From Regnicoccus frigidus (GTDB lineage: Bacteria > Cyanobacteriota > Cyanobacteriia > PCC-6307 > Cyanobiaceae): 31,382 nt of DNA. Shown one piece after another: positions 16,124 through 23,822 of this stretch. The DNA lies in the NCBI GenBank assembly GCA_025194985.1, contig JAOANE010000020.1, positions 1 through 31,382 of the forward strand, read 5' to 3'. The notes below the pieces were generated by a model. That model was not told the DNA's origin and ran no database searches. It worked only from the letters and a program-made list of their open reading frames with translations. The position numbers and the translations under genes are program-made. Each line of letters opens with the position of its first letter. The stretch's first letter is position 1.

Positions 16124-17349
16124 AGCCAACCACGGTTCTGGGCTTGATGAGCGGCACCAGCGCCGATGGTGTTGACGCCGTTCTGGTGTCGTTCGCCGGC
16201 CCCAGAGCCCGCCCCCGCTGGCGCCTGCTCAAGAGCCAGTTCCTTCCTTATCCAGAAGCGCTTCAGCAGCAACTGATCTCCATCGGCCAGGGCCAGGCAG
16301 CCACGGCGGCCACGGTGCTGAACCTGGCTGAAGCCGTGACCGAAGTCCAGGCTGACTGCGCCCGCCTTTGCGACCCGGACGGCCTCGCCAGCCTGGTGGG
16401 CTGTCACGGTCAGACCCTCTGGCATCGCCCACCTGATGGCTTGCGGCGGGGGTGTAGCTGGCAGCTGCTCCAGGCTCCCTTGCTGGCTGAATTGCTGCAG
16501 CGCCCGGTGGTCTTTGATCTGCGCAGCCACGACCTCGCCCTCGGTGGCCATGGGGCACCGCTCGTGCCGGCCGCCGATGCCGCCCTACTGCCAGCGATCG
16601 GCGGCTGGCGTGCCCTGCTCAACCTCGGCGGCATCGCCAACCTGACCCTGCTGCCTCCAGCGACGGGACCGGAGCGGTTCAGTGACGTGCTCGGCTGGGA
16701 CTGCGGCCCGGCCAATACCTTGATCGACCTGGCGGTGAATCGTTTCAGCCAGGGCAAGCAACGCTTTGATGCCGATGGCCGCTGGGCCGCCCAGGGCCGC
16801 GTCCATGAAGACGTGATTCGGCGCTGGCTGGCCGAGTCCTATTTCCAGACTCCGCCACCAAAATCAACCGGGCGAGAAGTGTTCGGCGAAGACGACCTGA
16901 ACCAGCGGCTGGCCACTCTCGCCGGCGCCTGCGGCACCTTGGACAATCACCAGGCCCAGTCCGACGCCCTGGCAACGCTGACCGCTTTCAGCGCCGCAGT
17001 GGTGGCCGCTGACCTGGCGCGCAGCCCAGGCCCCGGGCCGCTCGAATTGGTCGTGGCCGGGGGTGGGGCCAGAAATGGCACCTTGATCAACCAGCTTCGC
17101 CACCGTTGCCGGGGCCTCTGGGTGCGGCCACTGGCCGATCTGGGCATCGGCGAAACAGACCGGGAAGCTCTTGCTTTCGCCCTGCTGGCCTGGTGGCATC
17201 AGCAGGAACACCACGGATCCCTGCCTTCCGTGACCGGAGCGGAGCAGGCAGCAGTTCTCGGGGTCTGCGCTCACCCGGGAGCCGCTCAACGGCTGGGGCG
17301 GTACAGACGCACACGTTTCGGCAAACCGCGCAATCGTCTCGGCGTCTGA
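16120..17349 (+). CDS. anmK: Anhydro-N-acetylmuramic acid kinase
   Basis: Phosphorylates and hydrates 1,6-anhydro-MurNAc released in cell-wall turnover, giving MurNAc-6-phosphate for recycling. Motifs: GLMSGTSADGVDAVLV (residues 8-23, phosphate loop plus catalytic Asp), GCHGQTLWHRP (about 94-104), LNLGGIANLTLLP (about 167-179) and WDCGPANTLIDL (about 193-204). VVAGGGARNGTLI near 310 is the second adenosine-binding stretch. Length 409 is slightly above the usual 370-390. GTG start overlaps the ktrA stop. Its last 64 bp overlap the convergent ribbon-helix-helix gene, so the C-terminal tail (GRYRRTRFGKPRNR) is dispensable-looking. Confidence 0.95.
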   Translation: MKPTTVLGLMSGTSADGVDAVLVSFAGPRARPRWRLLKSQFLPYPEALQQQLISIGQGQAATAATVLNLAEAVTEVQADCARLCDPDGLASLVGCHGQTLWHRPPDGLRRGCSWQLLQAPLLAELLQRPVVFDLRSHDLALGGHGAPLVPAADAALLPAIGGWRALLNLGGIANLTLLPPATGPERFSDVLGWDCGPANTLIDLAVNRFSQGKQRFDADGRWAAQGRVHEDVIRRWLAESYFQTPPPKSTGREVFGEDDLNQRLATLAGACGTLDNHQAQSDALATLTAFSAAVVAADLARSPGPGPLELVVAGGGARNGTLINQLRHRCRGLWVRPLADLGIGETDREALAFALLAWWHQQEHHGSLPSVTGAEQAAVLGVCAHPGAAQRLGRYRRTRFGKPRNRLGV

Positions 17350-17651
17350 AGCTCCTGTTGCTCGAGCACCGTGCGGAAGCGCTCGGCGGGCATGGCTGAA
17401 TCAACCGCCTTTTCCTTGGCCAGAGCCCCAACGCCAGCCTGGGTCTGGCGGGCCTGATCGAGGCGATCGAGACCCTGCTGGATCAGCACTTTGGCCATGT
17501 TGCTGACCGTGCGGGATTCACTGTCTGCGGCCGCATTGAGGCGCTCACATAAATCTTCCGGAAGCACCACCTGGACCCGAGGGGACTTGGGCCGGCCGCT
17601 CGTAGAGGTCTGACGGGTGGCCAAGGCCTCAGGGATCAGACGAAGTACCAC
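17286..17651 (-). CDS. Ribbon-helix-helix (CopG/Arc-like) DNA-binding protein
   Basis: A 121-residue probable transcription regulator or antitoxin-like protein. The core at residues 24-64 reads SPRVQVVLPEDLCERLNAAA then RTVSNMAKVLIQQGLDRL: one short strand, a helix, a turn and a second helix, the MetJ/Arc fold. An Arg/Pro-rich N-terminus precedes it and a basic C-terminal tail follows (RRLRGLPKRVRLYRPSR). GTG start at 17651. The next plus-strand gene begins 38 bp away in the opposite direction, so any operator in that gap could control both. No toxin gene is adjacent, which argues for a plain regulator. Confidence 0.75.
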   Translation of the reverse strand: MVLRLIPEALATRQTSTSGRPKSPRVQVVLPEDLCERLNAAADSESRTVSNMAKVLIQQGLDRLDQARQTQAGVGALAKEKAVDSAMPAERFRTVLEQQELQTPRRLRGLPKRVRLYRPSR

Positions 17652-17689
17652 TGAGTGTACAGAGATCCCCAGGGATACTATCCAGCACT

Positions 17690-18274
17690 ATGCTTGAGCC
17701 CATCTGCCTACCTGCCATAGGCACCTTGATGAGTCCCGCCATGAGCAAGGCCTCCACCCAGTCCGCACGCCAGGCCCTCGGCAACCCAGAGCGAGCCGGG
17801 CTCCAAAGCATGGGTACCGCAGCAGTGAACAAGGCCGCTGGCTCCGCGTCGTCAGGCCAGCCCGCTAGGGCGGCCGCAAGCACGAATCTGGACACAAGCA
17901 ATCCAGCGGCCACCAAGCCGGCACGGGGCAGGTCAGCGGCTGTCAGATCAGCAGCTCGTGGCGCCACCAGCAAGGCCAACAACTCCACGGCCAAGGCCAG
18001 CGGCCAGAGGGGCTCGGGCCAGCGCAGCGCCGAACAGAGGGTCGCCGGACAGAGCGATGTGCAGGTTTCAGCGGTGATCAGCACCTACCTGCTCACCCAT
18101 CTCCACCACATCCTGCAGCGGGCCGAATACGCCGCCAACCAGGAAGGACACCAGCCCCTGGCCGCTAATTACGCTCAACTGCGCAAGGTGCTTTGCCTTG
18201 ATGCCCGCAGCATGGAAGTGGAAGACACCTCCGCCGTTGCCCATCTCGAGGTCGAACCACCCTGCGCCGCCTGA
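17690..18274 (+). CDS. Basic low-complexity protein with helical C-terminal domain
   Basis: A 194-residue protein I do not recognise. Residues about 18-120 are rich in Ala, Ser, Lys, Arg, Gly and Gln with little hydrophobic content (KPARGRSAAVRSAARGATSK), so probably disordered and nucleic-acid-binding in character. The last 70 residues (VQVSAVISTYLLTHLHHILQ, then an acidic end) look like an ordered helical domain. The first ATG is 17690; ATGs at 17729 and 17741 are equally possible, and a -10-like TACTAT at 17676-17681 would suit the later ones. The antisense ORF here is hydrophobic but judged a shadow. The divergent regulator at 17286-17651 is a plausible partner. Real but uncharacterised is my best reading. 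Confidence 0.6.
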   Translation: MLEPICLPAIGTLMSPAMSKASTQSARQALGNPERAGLQSMGTAAVNKAAGSASSGQPARAAASTNLDTSNPAATKPARGRSAAVRSAARGATSKANNSTAKASGQRGSGQRSAEQRVAGQSDVQVSAVISTYLLTHLHHILQRAEYAANQEGHQPLAANYAQLRKVLCLDARSMEVEDTSAVAHLEVEPPCAA

Positions 18275-18285
18275 GTAGGCCAGGA

Positions 18286-18314
18286 CATCAGGCCGTGGCA
18301 TCAGGCCGTGGCAT
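18286..18314. repeat. 13-bp tandem duplication (2.2 copies)
   Basis: CATCAGGCCGTGG occurs at 18286-18298 and again at 18299-18311, followed by the first three bases of a third copy. It lies in the 139-bp gap between two plus-strand genes. Confidence 0.9.
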
Positions 18315-18413
18315 GTTGCCAAAATCCAACAACCGGCTCGGAACTTGGTGAAAACAGGGCACCCACCCATAGGGTCTGGCCAGCGTTCAGCGTGGCCGCC
18401 CCAGAGCCATTCC

Positions 18414-18644
18414 ATGACCGAAACCAATGCCGCTCGCCTCTACGAACGGATCAGAGCCGATGAGGAGCTCACGAAAACCCTGTTCAGGCAGGCTCTTCAA
18501 GATCCCAAGGGAACCATCAACACGATCCTCGCCCTTGGCCAAGACTGGGATTTGCCCGTTTCAGAAGCTGCTGTCAAGGAGCATCTCGCCTCCCTCGATG
18601 ACGACACCAAGCAATGGCTGATCAAGGCCAGAGGCGGGCTCTAG
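18414..18644 (+). CDS. Small helical protein, possibly Nif11-like
   Basis: A 76-residue protein starting at the ATG of MTETNAARLYERIRADEEL; the open frame extends 23 codons upstream but that part is composition-poor. The layout, an N-terminal helix with 'LYERIRADEELTKTLF', a QDPKGTINTILALGQDWDLP turn and a charged second helix, resembles the Nif11 family, whose members include leader regions of ribosomal peptides in picocyanobacteria as well as plain small proteins. There is no double-Gly leader cleavage site and no Cys-rich core after it, so a peptide natural product is not supported. Its TAG stop shares the CTAG with the stop of the convergent small membrane gene. Confidence 0.6.
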   Translation: MTETNAARLYERIRADEELTKTLFRQALQDPKGTINTILALGQDWDLPVSEAAVKEHLASLDDDTKQWLIKARGGL

Positions 18645-18847
18645 GGCCTCGCCGTCGGGCTTGCTGAGGAAGGTCCAGAAGAAGAACCAGAGGCTGGAGA
18701 TGGAGCCGAGGCTGGCGGAGTCAGCCGAGGCTGCGGCCGTGGAGCCCGATCTCCCTGGGCCCAACTGAAAAACAGCCAGTAACTGACCAGCGCCAACCCT
18801 GCGGCCACCACCAAGGCAGCCAATTGCTCCAGACGTTTGACCAGCAT
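18641..18847 (-). CDS. Small single-pass membrane protein
   Basis: A 68-residue hypothetical. MLVKRLEQLAALVVAAGLAL continues into one clear transmembrane helix ending near SYWLFFSWAQG, followed by a Pro/Ser/Ala-rich tail that is probably disordered. A longer frame opens at 18940 but its extra residues are not membrane- or signal-like and would reach to within 25 bp of the ABC-F start; ATG 18847 is preferred. Convergent with the 76-residue gene and sharing its CTAG stop. Divergent to the ABC-F gene. Function unknown. Confidence 0.5.
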   Translation of the reverse strand: MLVKRLEQLAALVVAAGLALVSYWLFFSWAQGDRAPRPQPRLTPPASAPSPASGSSSGPSSASPTARP

Positions 18848-18964
18848 GGGCAGCCGCGCCGAATGAATTCCAGTCTGAGTGAAGGGAGTGATCGCCCAAG
18901 CGGCTGACGAAGGATCAGCGGGCAGGGATGATGGAAGCAAAGATCCCCAGATAGTCCCCTTCCT

Positions 18965-20689
18965 GTGCTTCGTCTGGAACGTGTATCAAAGCTTTATCCC
19001 ACTGGCGAGGTGCTGCGGGATGTCACCTGGGAGGTGAAGCCGGGCGACCGCATCGGCTTGGTGGGTGTGAATGGAGCCGGGAAATCCACCCAGCTGCGCT
19101 TGATCGCCGGGTTGGAGGAGCCCAGCAGCGGCCAGGTGGTGCGCCAGGGCGATCCGCGCATCGCCTACCTGAAGCAGGAGTTCGACGTGGATCTGACGCG
19201 AACGGTGCGCGAAGAACTGTTCCAGGCCTTCGGCGAAGCGGCCGACGTGCTGATCCGCCAGCACCAGGTGGAGCACGCCATGGCCAGTGAGCAGGCTGCC
19301 AGCGATCCAGAGCATCTCAACGAGCTGATTGAGGAGCTCGGCAAGCTGCACAGCCGCTTTGAGTCTTTGCATGGCTACGAACTCGAAGCCCGCATCGACA
19401 AACTGCTGCCCACGATCGGCTTCACCCCCGGCGGGGCTGATCTGCCGGTGGGCGACTATTCAGGCGGCTGGCAGATGCGCATCGCCCTGGGCAAGATCCT
19501 GTTGCAGGACCCTGACCTGCTGCTGCTTGATGAGCCCACCAACCACCTGGATGTGGAAACCATCCAGTGGCTGGAAGGTTACCTGGTGGAGCGGGATGTG
19601 CCCCTGGTGGTCGTCAGCCACGACCGCACCTTTCTCGATCGGGTCTGCAACCAGATCGTGGCCACCGAGCGCGGCATCGCCCGCACCTATCTGGGCAACT
19701 ACAGCCAGCACCTGGAGCAGAAACAGCTGGAGCGGGAGGCCAGCCAGTCGGCCTTTGACCGGCAGCAGAAGGAGCTGGCCAGCCAGCAGGCCTACATCGA
19801 CCGATTCCGGGCCAGTGCCACCCGCAGCACCCAGGCCAAGAGCCGCGAGAAACTGCTGGAGAAAGTGGACCGGATCGAGGCCCCGGTGGAGAGCCTCTCC
19901 GGCCCCAAGTTCCGCTTTCCCGATGCCCCCCGCTCCGGGCGCCAGGTAGCCCTGATCGAGAACCTCAGCCACGCCTACGGCGAGTCGATCCTGTTTCTCG
20001 GCGCCGGCCTGGAAGTGGAGCGGGGCGATCGCATCGCTTTCGTGGGACCCAATGGGGCAGGCAAATCCACCCTGCTGCGCCTGATCATGGGGCTGGAGCA
20101 GCCCGACGAGGGCACCTCCCAACTGGGGGAGCACAACGTGGTGGCCGGCTATTTCGAGCAGAACCAGGCCGAGGCCCTGGATCTGGGCAAAACGGTGATC
20201 GACACCCTGTTCGAGGCCGTGCCGGATTGGACCCAGACCCAGGTGCGCTCCCTGCTGGGCAGTTTCTGTTTCAGCAACGACGCGGTGTTCAAGGAGGTAG
20301 GGAAACTCAGCGGTGGCGAGAAAGCACGGCTCGCCCTGGCCCTGATGCTTCTCTCTCCCTGCAATCTGCTGGTGCTCGATGAGCCCACCAACCACCTCGA
20401 CATCCCTGCCAAACAGATGCTCGAAGACGCCCTGCGTGAGTACGAAGGGGCGGCCCTGCTGGTCTCCCACGACCGTTACTTCATCTCGCGGGTGGCCAAC
20501 CGGATCGTCGAGATCCGCGACGGCGAGCTGGTGCTCTACCGCGGCGATTACGCCTATTACCAGGCCAAGAAGGCCGAAGAGGCGGAACTGAGCCTGGCGG
20601 CCGCCACCGCCTCGCTGCAGGAGGCCAAAAAGAGCGCCAACCGCGAGAAGCAGAAAGCCCGCGCCGCCAGAAGCAAGTCAAAGGGCTGA
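18965..20689 (+). CDS. ABC-F family ATPase (Uup/EttA-like)
   Basis: A soluble tandem ABC ATPase of 574 residues, with no membrane domain, of the class that acts on ribosomes. First cassette: Walker A GVNGAGKST (34-42), signature YSGGWQ (about 165), Walker B LLLLDEPTNHLD. A charged inter-domain helix pair (KQLEREASQSAFDRQQKELA) is the ABC-F linker. Second cassette: Walker A GPNGAGKST (about 361-369), LSGGEKARLAL, LLVLDEPTNHLD. The end is a Lys/Arg-rich tail (KKSANREKQKARAARSKSKG). The start is GTG. Assignment to Uup, EttA or a resistance subgroup needs a tree; context suggests housekeeping. Confidence 0.95.
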   Translation: MLRLERVSKLYPTGEVLRDVTWEVKPGDRIGLVGVNGAGKSTQLRLIAGLEEPSSGQVVRQGDPRIAYLKQEFDVDLTRTVREELFQAFGEAADVLIRQHQVEHAMASEQAASDPEHLNELIEELGKLHSRFESLHGYELEARIDKLLPTIGFTPGGADLPVGDYSGGWQMRIALGKILLQDPDLLLLDEPTNHLDVETIQWLEGYLVERDVPLVVVSHDRTFLDRVCNQIVATERGIARTYLGNYSQHLEQKQLEREASQSAFDRQQKELASQQAYIDRFRASATRSTQAKSREKLLEKVDRIEAPVESLSGPKFRFPDAPRSGRQVALIENLSHAYGESILFLGAGLEVERGDRIAFVGPNGAGKSTLLRLIMGLEQPDEGTSQLGEHNVVAGYFEQNQAEALDLGKTVIDTLFEAVPDWTQTQVRSLLGSFCFSNDAVFKEVGKLSGGEKARLALALMLLSPCNLLVLDEPTNHLDIPAKQMLEDALREYEGAALLVSHDRYFISRVANRIVEIRDGELVLYRGDYAYYQAKKAEEAELSLAAATASLQEAKKSANREKQKARAARSKSKG

Positions 20690-20797
20690 AGCGCTTGCAC
20701 AAATAACTTCATCAAGCGGTGAATAGAAATATTCAATTCTCTGGTGTTTCACCAATGGTGTTCATAGCCTGACGGAATCCACTAGGGCATCCCTCCC

Positions 20798-20974
20798 ATG
20801 AACACCCCCATCGGTTCTTCCTCTGGCTCTGCCGATCTCAATCCTGCCCCTGCCGCTCCTGCCGATCAGGCGTGGGATTCCGTTGAGACCTACTTCGAAT
20901 GCATCACCACCTGCTCCCTTGATGACGGCACCTGCATCACCGCCTGCGTGGAGGAGCTGCGGACGAACAACTGA
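20798..20974 (+). CDS. 58-residue protein with twin CX3C motif
   Basis: A short gene with good coding character. After an Ala/Pro/Ser-rich N-terminus of about 24 residues comes WDSVETYFECITTCSLDDG then TCITACVEELR. Its four cysteines (35, 39, 46, 50) form C-x3-C, six residues, C-x3-C, flanked by amphipathic helix-like sequence. That spacing would let two short helices be joined by two disulfides, as in twin CX3C proteins, or bind a metal. I recall similar short proteins in picocyanobacteria, but no function. It stands alone in its gap, 108 bp after the ABC-F gene, with two short hairpins upstream (20720-20735, 20742-20754). No modification enzyme gene is near, so it is not called a peptide-product precursor. 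Confidence 0.7.
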   Translation: MNTPIGSSSGSADLNPAPAAPADQAWDSVETYFECITTCSLDDGTCITACVEELRTNN

Positions 20975-21000
20975 AACCCAGAGCCAAGCGGTCCGGACCA

Positions 21001-21081
21001 CCGCCGAAGTGGCGGCATCCTGACAGGAATTCCTTACCTGTGTGCCGGTTGCTACGAGAGCACTCGAAACACTTCGTAGCA
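21001..21081 (+). other. Two hairpins between small genes
   Basis: CCGCC (21001-21005) and GGCGG (21011-21015) form a short GC stem 26 bp after the 58-residue gene, a possible terminator without a T-tract. TGCTACGA (21050-21057) and TCGTAGCA (21074-21081) form a second, perfect 8-bp stem with a 16-nt loop, 36 bp before the next ATG, where it could influence translation. Confidence 0.45.
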
Positions 21082-21117
21082 TTAAGGTGGATTCAAAGCC
21101 CCACCGCGATGCCTGGA

Positions 21118-21414
21118 ATGTCCGAACCGCTCGCCCTCAGCCTGGGTCAAAAGTTTGAATTGGAGCGCATGACACGCGCCATCGATTCCACAGGCGATGC
21201 CCAGTCCCTGCGTGGTCTGGCGAAGCAGCTCCTGCACGCCTGGCAGTCCCAGCGGGCAGCCACCGAGTGGATGATGCGCCAACAACTGGGGACTCCGCCG
21301 GGATTGGCCGCAGCCGTAGCAAAGAGACAGTCCGAACAACCATCCCCCGCTGATGAGGGCCCAGCCACTCAGCCGCAAAGCCAGCCTCCCTTCGGCGCAA
21401 CCGACATTCTCTGA
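21118..21414 (+). CDS. Conserved-looking small hypothetical protein
   Basis: A 98-residue soluble protein, starting MSEPLALSLGQKFELERMTR. The first 60 residues look like two or three helices (RGLAKQLLHAWQSQRAATEW) and the rest is a Pro/Gln/Ala-rich tail. The frame continues upstream past MPG (ATG 21109) to 21040, but the sequence there is a hairpin region. I associate this N-terminal pattern with picocyanobacterial proteins of unknown function; that memory cannot be checked here. Convergent with htrA. Confidence 0.65.
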   Translation: MSEPLALSLGQKFELERMTRAIDSTGDAQSLRGLAKQLLHAWQSQRAATEWMMRQQLGTPPGLAAAVAKRQSEQPSPADEGPATQPQSQPPFGATDIL

Positions 21415-21432
21415 AGACGGTTGAAGCCAGTT

Positions 21433-21461
21433 AAGGCCGCCGAATCTCCCTCAGCGGCCTT
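21433..21461. terminator. Probable bidirectional terminator between convergent genes
   Basis: AAGGCCGC (21433-21440) and GCGGCCTT (21454-21461) form a perfect 8-bp stem with a 13-nt loop. It sits 18 bp after the plus-strand stop at 21414 and overlaps the htrA stop codon. T-tracts are short on both sides, so termination would be modest. Confidence 0.6.
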
Positions 21462-22599
21462 CGTTGGACCTGGCAATCTCAGTTGGGATCACTTGCAATT
21501 GCAGGCTGGACCCACCCCGCAGGATACCGATGGCCATCGGCTTACCGACGCCATTTTTTTCCACTGCCGAAATCATTTCAGCCGGCCCCGGTACCCGGGT
21601 TCCCGCTGCGGAGACGATCACGTCTCCTGGTCTCAGACCCGCTTGTGAGGCGGGACTGCCGGGCAGGACGGAACGAACCAGCGCGCCCTGCCCGCCCCCA
21701 CGCCCCTGGTCAGAAGGAGCCTGATCAAGGCCAACGCCGATCATCGGGTGGCTGACCGATCCGGTCGCCAGCAGTTGGGTGGCAATGCTGCGGGCACGGT
21801 TGATCGGGATTGCGAAGCCAAGCCCGGCTCCCGGGCCTGAGCGCACCAGCGTGTTAATCCCCACCACCTCTCCATCGGCATTGAGCAGGGGCCCACCGGA
21901 ATTGCCTGGATTGATCGCCGCATCGGTCTGAATCAGATCAAGACGCTTGTCGGTGATCCCCAGCTGGCTGACATTGCGACTCAGGTTGCTAATGATTCCC
22001 ATCGTCACGGTGTTGTCGAGCCCAAACGGGTTGCCGACAGCAATCGCCCAATCCCCGACTTGAAGGGCGTCGGAATTGCCCAGGGTGGCCACCGGCCAGG
22101 GTCCAGGCTCCATCAGGCGAACCAAGGCCAGATCCGTCAACGAATCGAGGCCCACCACCTTGCCCTCCACCCGACGTCCATCTTTGAGGCCCACAAAAAC
22201 GCGGTCGCTCTTCTCAACGACGTGGGCATTGGTGAGAACCAGACCGTCGGCCTGAAAGATCACACCGCTGCCCAGGCCCCGCTCGGTGCGTTGGCTGGGG
22301 CGTTGTTGGGCCTGAGGCGCTCCAAAAAATTGCCGAAACAGGGGGTCTGCCATCAGCCGGGAGGGAAACCTTGAGCGCCCGGTGCTGGTGACCGTCCGTT
22401 CTGTGTCGATCGTCACCACCGCAGGGCCCGCCCGGTTGACGGCCTCGGTAACGAACGACTGGCGGGAGAGCCCAGAGCTGCGTGGGGCCTGCTGGGCCTG
22501 GGCCGTGTCGGCTCTCTGAATCAGGGCAGGGGAAGCGATCACCAGGGCCAGGGGCAGCACTGGCAGCAGGGCGTGGCGCGGGATGTTTCGCAGATCCAC
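21451..22599 (-). CDS. HtrA/Deg-family serine protease with PDZ domain
   Basis: Envelope or periplasmic protein-quality-control protease. With the GTG at 22599 the product has 382 residues and a signal peptide (Arg/His near the start, then LLPVLPLALVIASPAL). The trypsin-like domain carries the triad: His126 in TNAHVVE, Asp156 in DSLTDLAL, Ser234 in NPGNSGGPLL. A single PDZ domain follows (VLPGSPASQAGLRPGDVIVS). Cyanobacterial HhoA/HhoB/HtrA proteins share this plan; which one this is cannot be settled by eye. The frame remains open to 22707, adding a second hydrophobic stretch, so the start is uncertain. The gene is divergent to a possible micro-ORF at 22776. Confidence 0.92.
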   Translation of the reverse strand: MDLRNIPRHALLPVLPLALVIASPALIQRADTAQAQQAPRSSGLSRQSFVTEAVNRAGPAVVTIDTERTVTSTGRSRFPSRLMADPLFRQFFGAPQAQQRPSQRTERGLGSGVIFQADGLVLTNAHVVEKSDRVFVGLKDGRRVEGKVVGLDSLTDLALVRLMEPGPWPVATLGNSDALQVGDWAIAVGNPFGLDNTVTMGIISNLSRNVSQLGITDKRLDLIQTDAAINPGNSGGPLLNADGEVVGINTLVRSGPGAGLGFAIPINRARSIATQLLATGSVSHPMIGVGLDQAPSDQGRGGGQGALVRSVLPGSPASQAGLRPGDVIVSAAGTRVPGPAEMISAVEKNGVGKPMAIGILRGGSSLQLQVIPTEIARSNEGR

Positions 22600-22775
22600 T
22601 GATAGAGAACAGCTAACAACTGTCTCGACCGTAACGGCAGACGCCGTAACCAAGGGAGAACAAAGGGCGCAGAAGATGTGACGAAGTGCGCGGCCAAGCC
22701 GAAGCACTCACCTGACAGGGCCTGCCACGCTGCAGCGGCTTTGGGCCTAATCTTTAAGAAGATTTATTAATCGAC

Positions 22776-22877
22776 ATGGATACCAGCTCGCTTTTGCTCC
22801 TCTTTTTGGCTTTTGGAGCGGCCTGCAGCAGCCTGTGGGCCTGGAGGCTCGCCCAAAGCGCCTCATCCAGGCAATGA
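22776..22877 (+). CDS. Possible 33-residue membrane micropeptide
   Basis: ATG-initiated frame encoding MDTSSLLLLFLAFGAACSSL followed by WAWRLAQ and a short polar end: one transmembrane helix with an acidic outer end and a basic inner end. A purine run (TTTAAGAAG) lies about 10-18 bases upstream. Size and plan resemble small photosynthetic-complex subunits, but I do not recognise it as any of PsbM, PsbX, PetL, PetM, PetN, PsaI or PsaM. Short frames like this arise by chance, so it is tentative. Confidence 0.35.
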   Translation: MDTSSLLLLFLAFGAACSSLWAWRLAQSASSRQ

Positions 22878-22959
22878 TGGCAGCAGAGGCCACAGCCAGC
22901 CCAATAGCTCCGGCCTGATTGAGTCGGCCTGATTTGTTTCTCCCTGAATGGTGTCGCCC

Positions 22960-23244
22960 ATGGACCAGATTTTTCCCCTGCTTTACGGAGCCTGCTTCCT
23001 GCTGTTGCTCGTCCAGGCCTTTCAGGTGATGGCGCGGGGCTTCACGTCCGTTCCTCGCCAGGGTGATGGCACCGGCAGCAACAACCTCCCAAGCCCAAGT
23101 CCCCAAGACGCCGACCGCACCGGACGCTTGACGATTCACCCGGAACTGATCGGCAGCGACGGCCAACTCATCCGTGATGACCTGATGACCGTGCGTTTCA
23201 GCAGTGAGAGTGAGGGCTCTGCCGTGCCCCCGGATACCAACTGA
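22960..23244 (+). CDS. DUF2973-like membrane protein
   Basis: A 94-residue protein with an N-terminal transmembrane helix (MDQIFPLLYGACFLLLLVQA), a Ser/Pro/Asp-rich linker and the C-terminal element LTIHPELIGSDGQLIRDDLM, which fits the 'HPEL.D..G......L' end of the cyanobacterial DUF2973 family. The ATG at 22960 places the helix at the start; the frame opens four codons earlier at a GTG. Function unknown. Confidence 0.75.
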   Translation: MDQIFPLLYGACFLLLLVQAFQVMARGFTSVPRQGDGTGSNNLPSPSPQDADRTGRLTIHPELIGSDGQLIRDDLMTVRFSSESEGSAVPPDTN

Positions 23245-23346
23245 ATGGGCTCCAGCCAGTGCCGATCCAGCTGGTTCATGGCCTGATCAGGTCGCGCTAA
23301 CTGGTACAACCATGGGGCAGACCAGATTCCAGGCGGAGGCCAAACG

Positions 23347-23730
23347 TTGGACCAGAGAACCCGAATCGTGGCAGCCGTGCTGCGCAGCCTTAAGTTGCCC
23401 CCCCGCTTCAGGCTCCACTTAACCAAGGACGACCCCGTCAGGCTGGAGCTGAGCATCACGCCCGCCTACGGCAAAGACCCGATCCTGGTGGGTCTCGTGG
23501 AATCCCAGGATCTGGTGGCCCGCCGTGATCGCGAAGGCCGCATCCCCAGGGATCTGCAGGGAACCTGGGACTGGACGGTGCGCCACGGCAAGGTCACCAC
23601 TGGGGGCTGGAATCCCTACCTCAAGGAGGCCCTGCAGACGATGTTCGAAACGGGACTGCCAGCGATTGTCTACGAGGAAACCACCGGCGAGGACTACCAC
23701 CCCGTCGATGGAGCGCGGCATGTGCGCTGA
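23347..23730 (+). CDS. Hypothetical soluble protein
   Basis: A 127-residue protein of unknown function. It starts at TTG, with a strong ribosome site GGAGG at 23335-23339, seven bases before, which decides the start. The sequence is globular and mixed alpha/beta: RIVAAVLRSLKLPPRFRLHL, VRLELSITPAYGKDPILVGL, GTWDWTVRHGKVTTGGWNPY, then an acidic helix and IVYEETTGEDYHPVDG. No motif recognised. It lies between the DUF2973 gene and hrpB on the same strand. Confidence 0.7.
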   Translation: MDQRTRIVAAVLRSLKLPPRFRLHLTKDDPVRLELSITPAYGKDPILVGLVESQDLVARRDREGRIPRDLQGTWDWTVRHGKVTTGGWNPYLKEALQTMFETGLPAIVYEETTGEDYHPVDGARHVR

Positions 23731-23822
23731 TCAAAACCTCAAGAAAAAGCGTGGCCGATCGCACCGTCTGCCCTCGGGGAGGCCGCTAAAACGATGGCAT
23801 TCAATGTCTTCCGTTTTTCTTT

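Noticed and set aside
17629..18084. Minus-strand hydrophobic frame antisense to the basic protein
   Set aside because: Leu/Ala-rich sequence is expected opposite Ala/Ser/Lys/Arg-rich coding; it also overlaps the RHH gene start.
18714..18900. Long version of the small membrane protein (start 18940)
   Set aside because: The added N-terminal residues look noncoding and reach toward the ABC-F start; the later ATG puts the membrane helix at the N-terminus.
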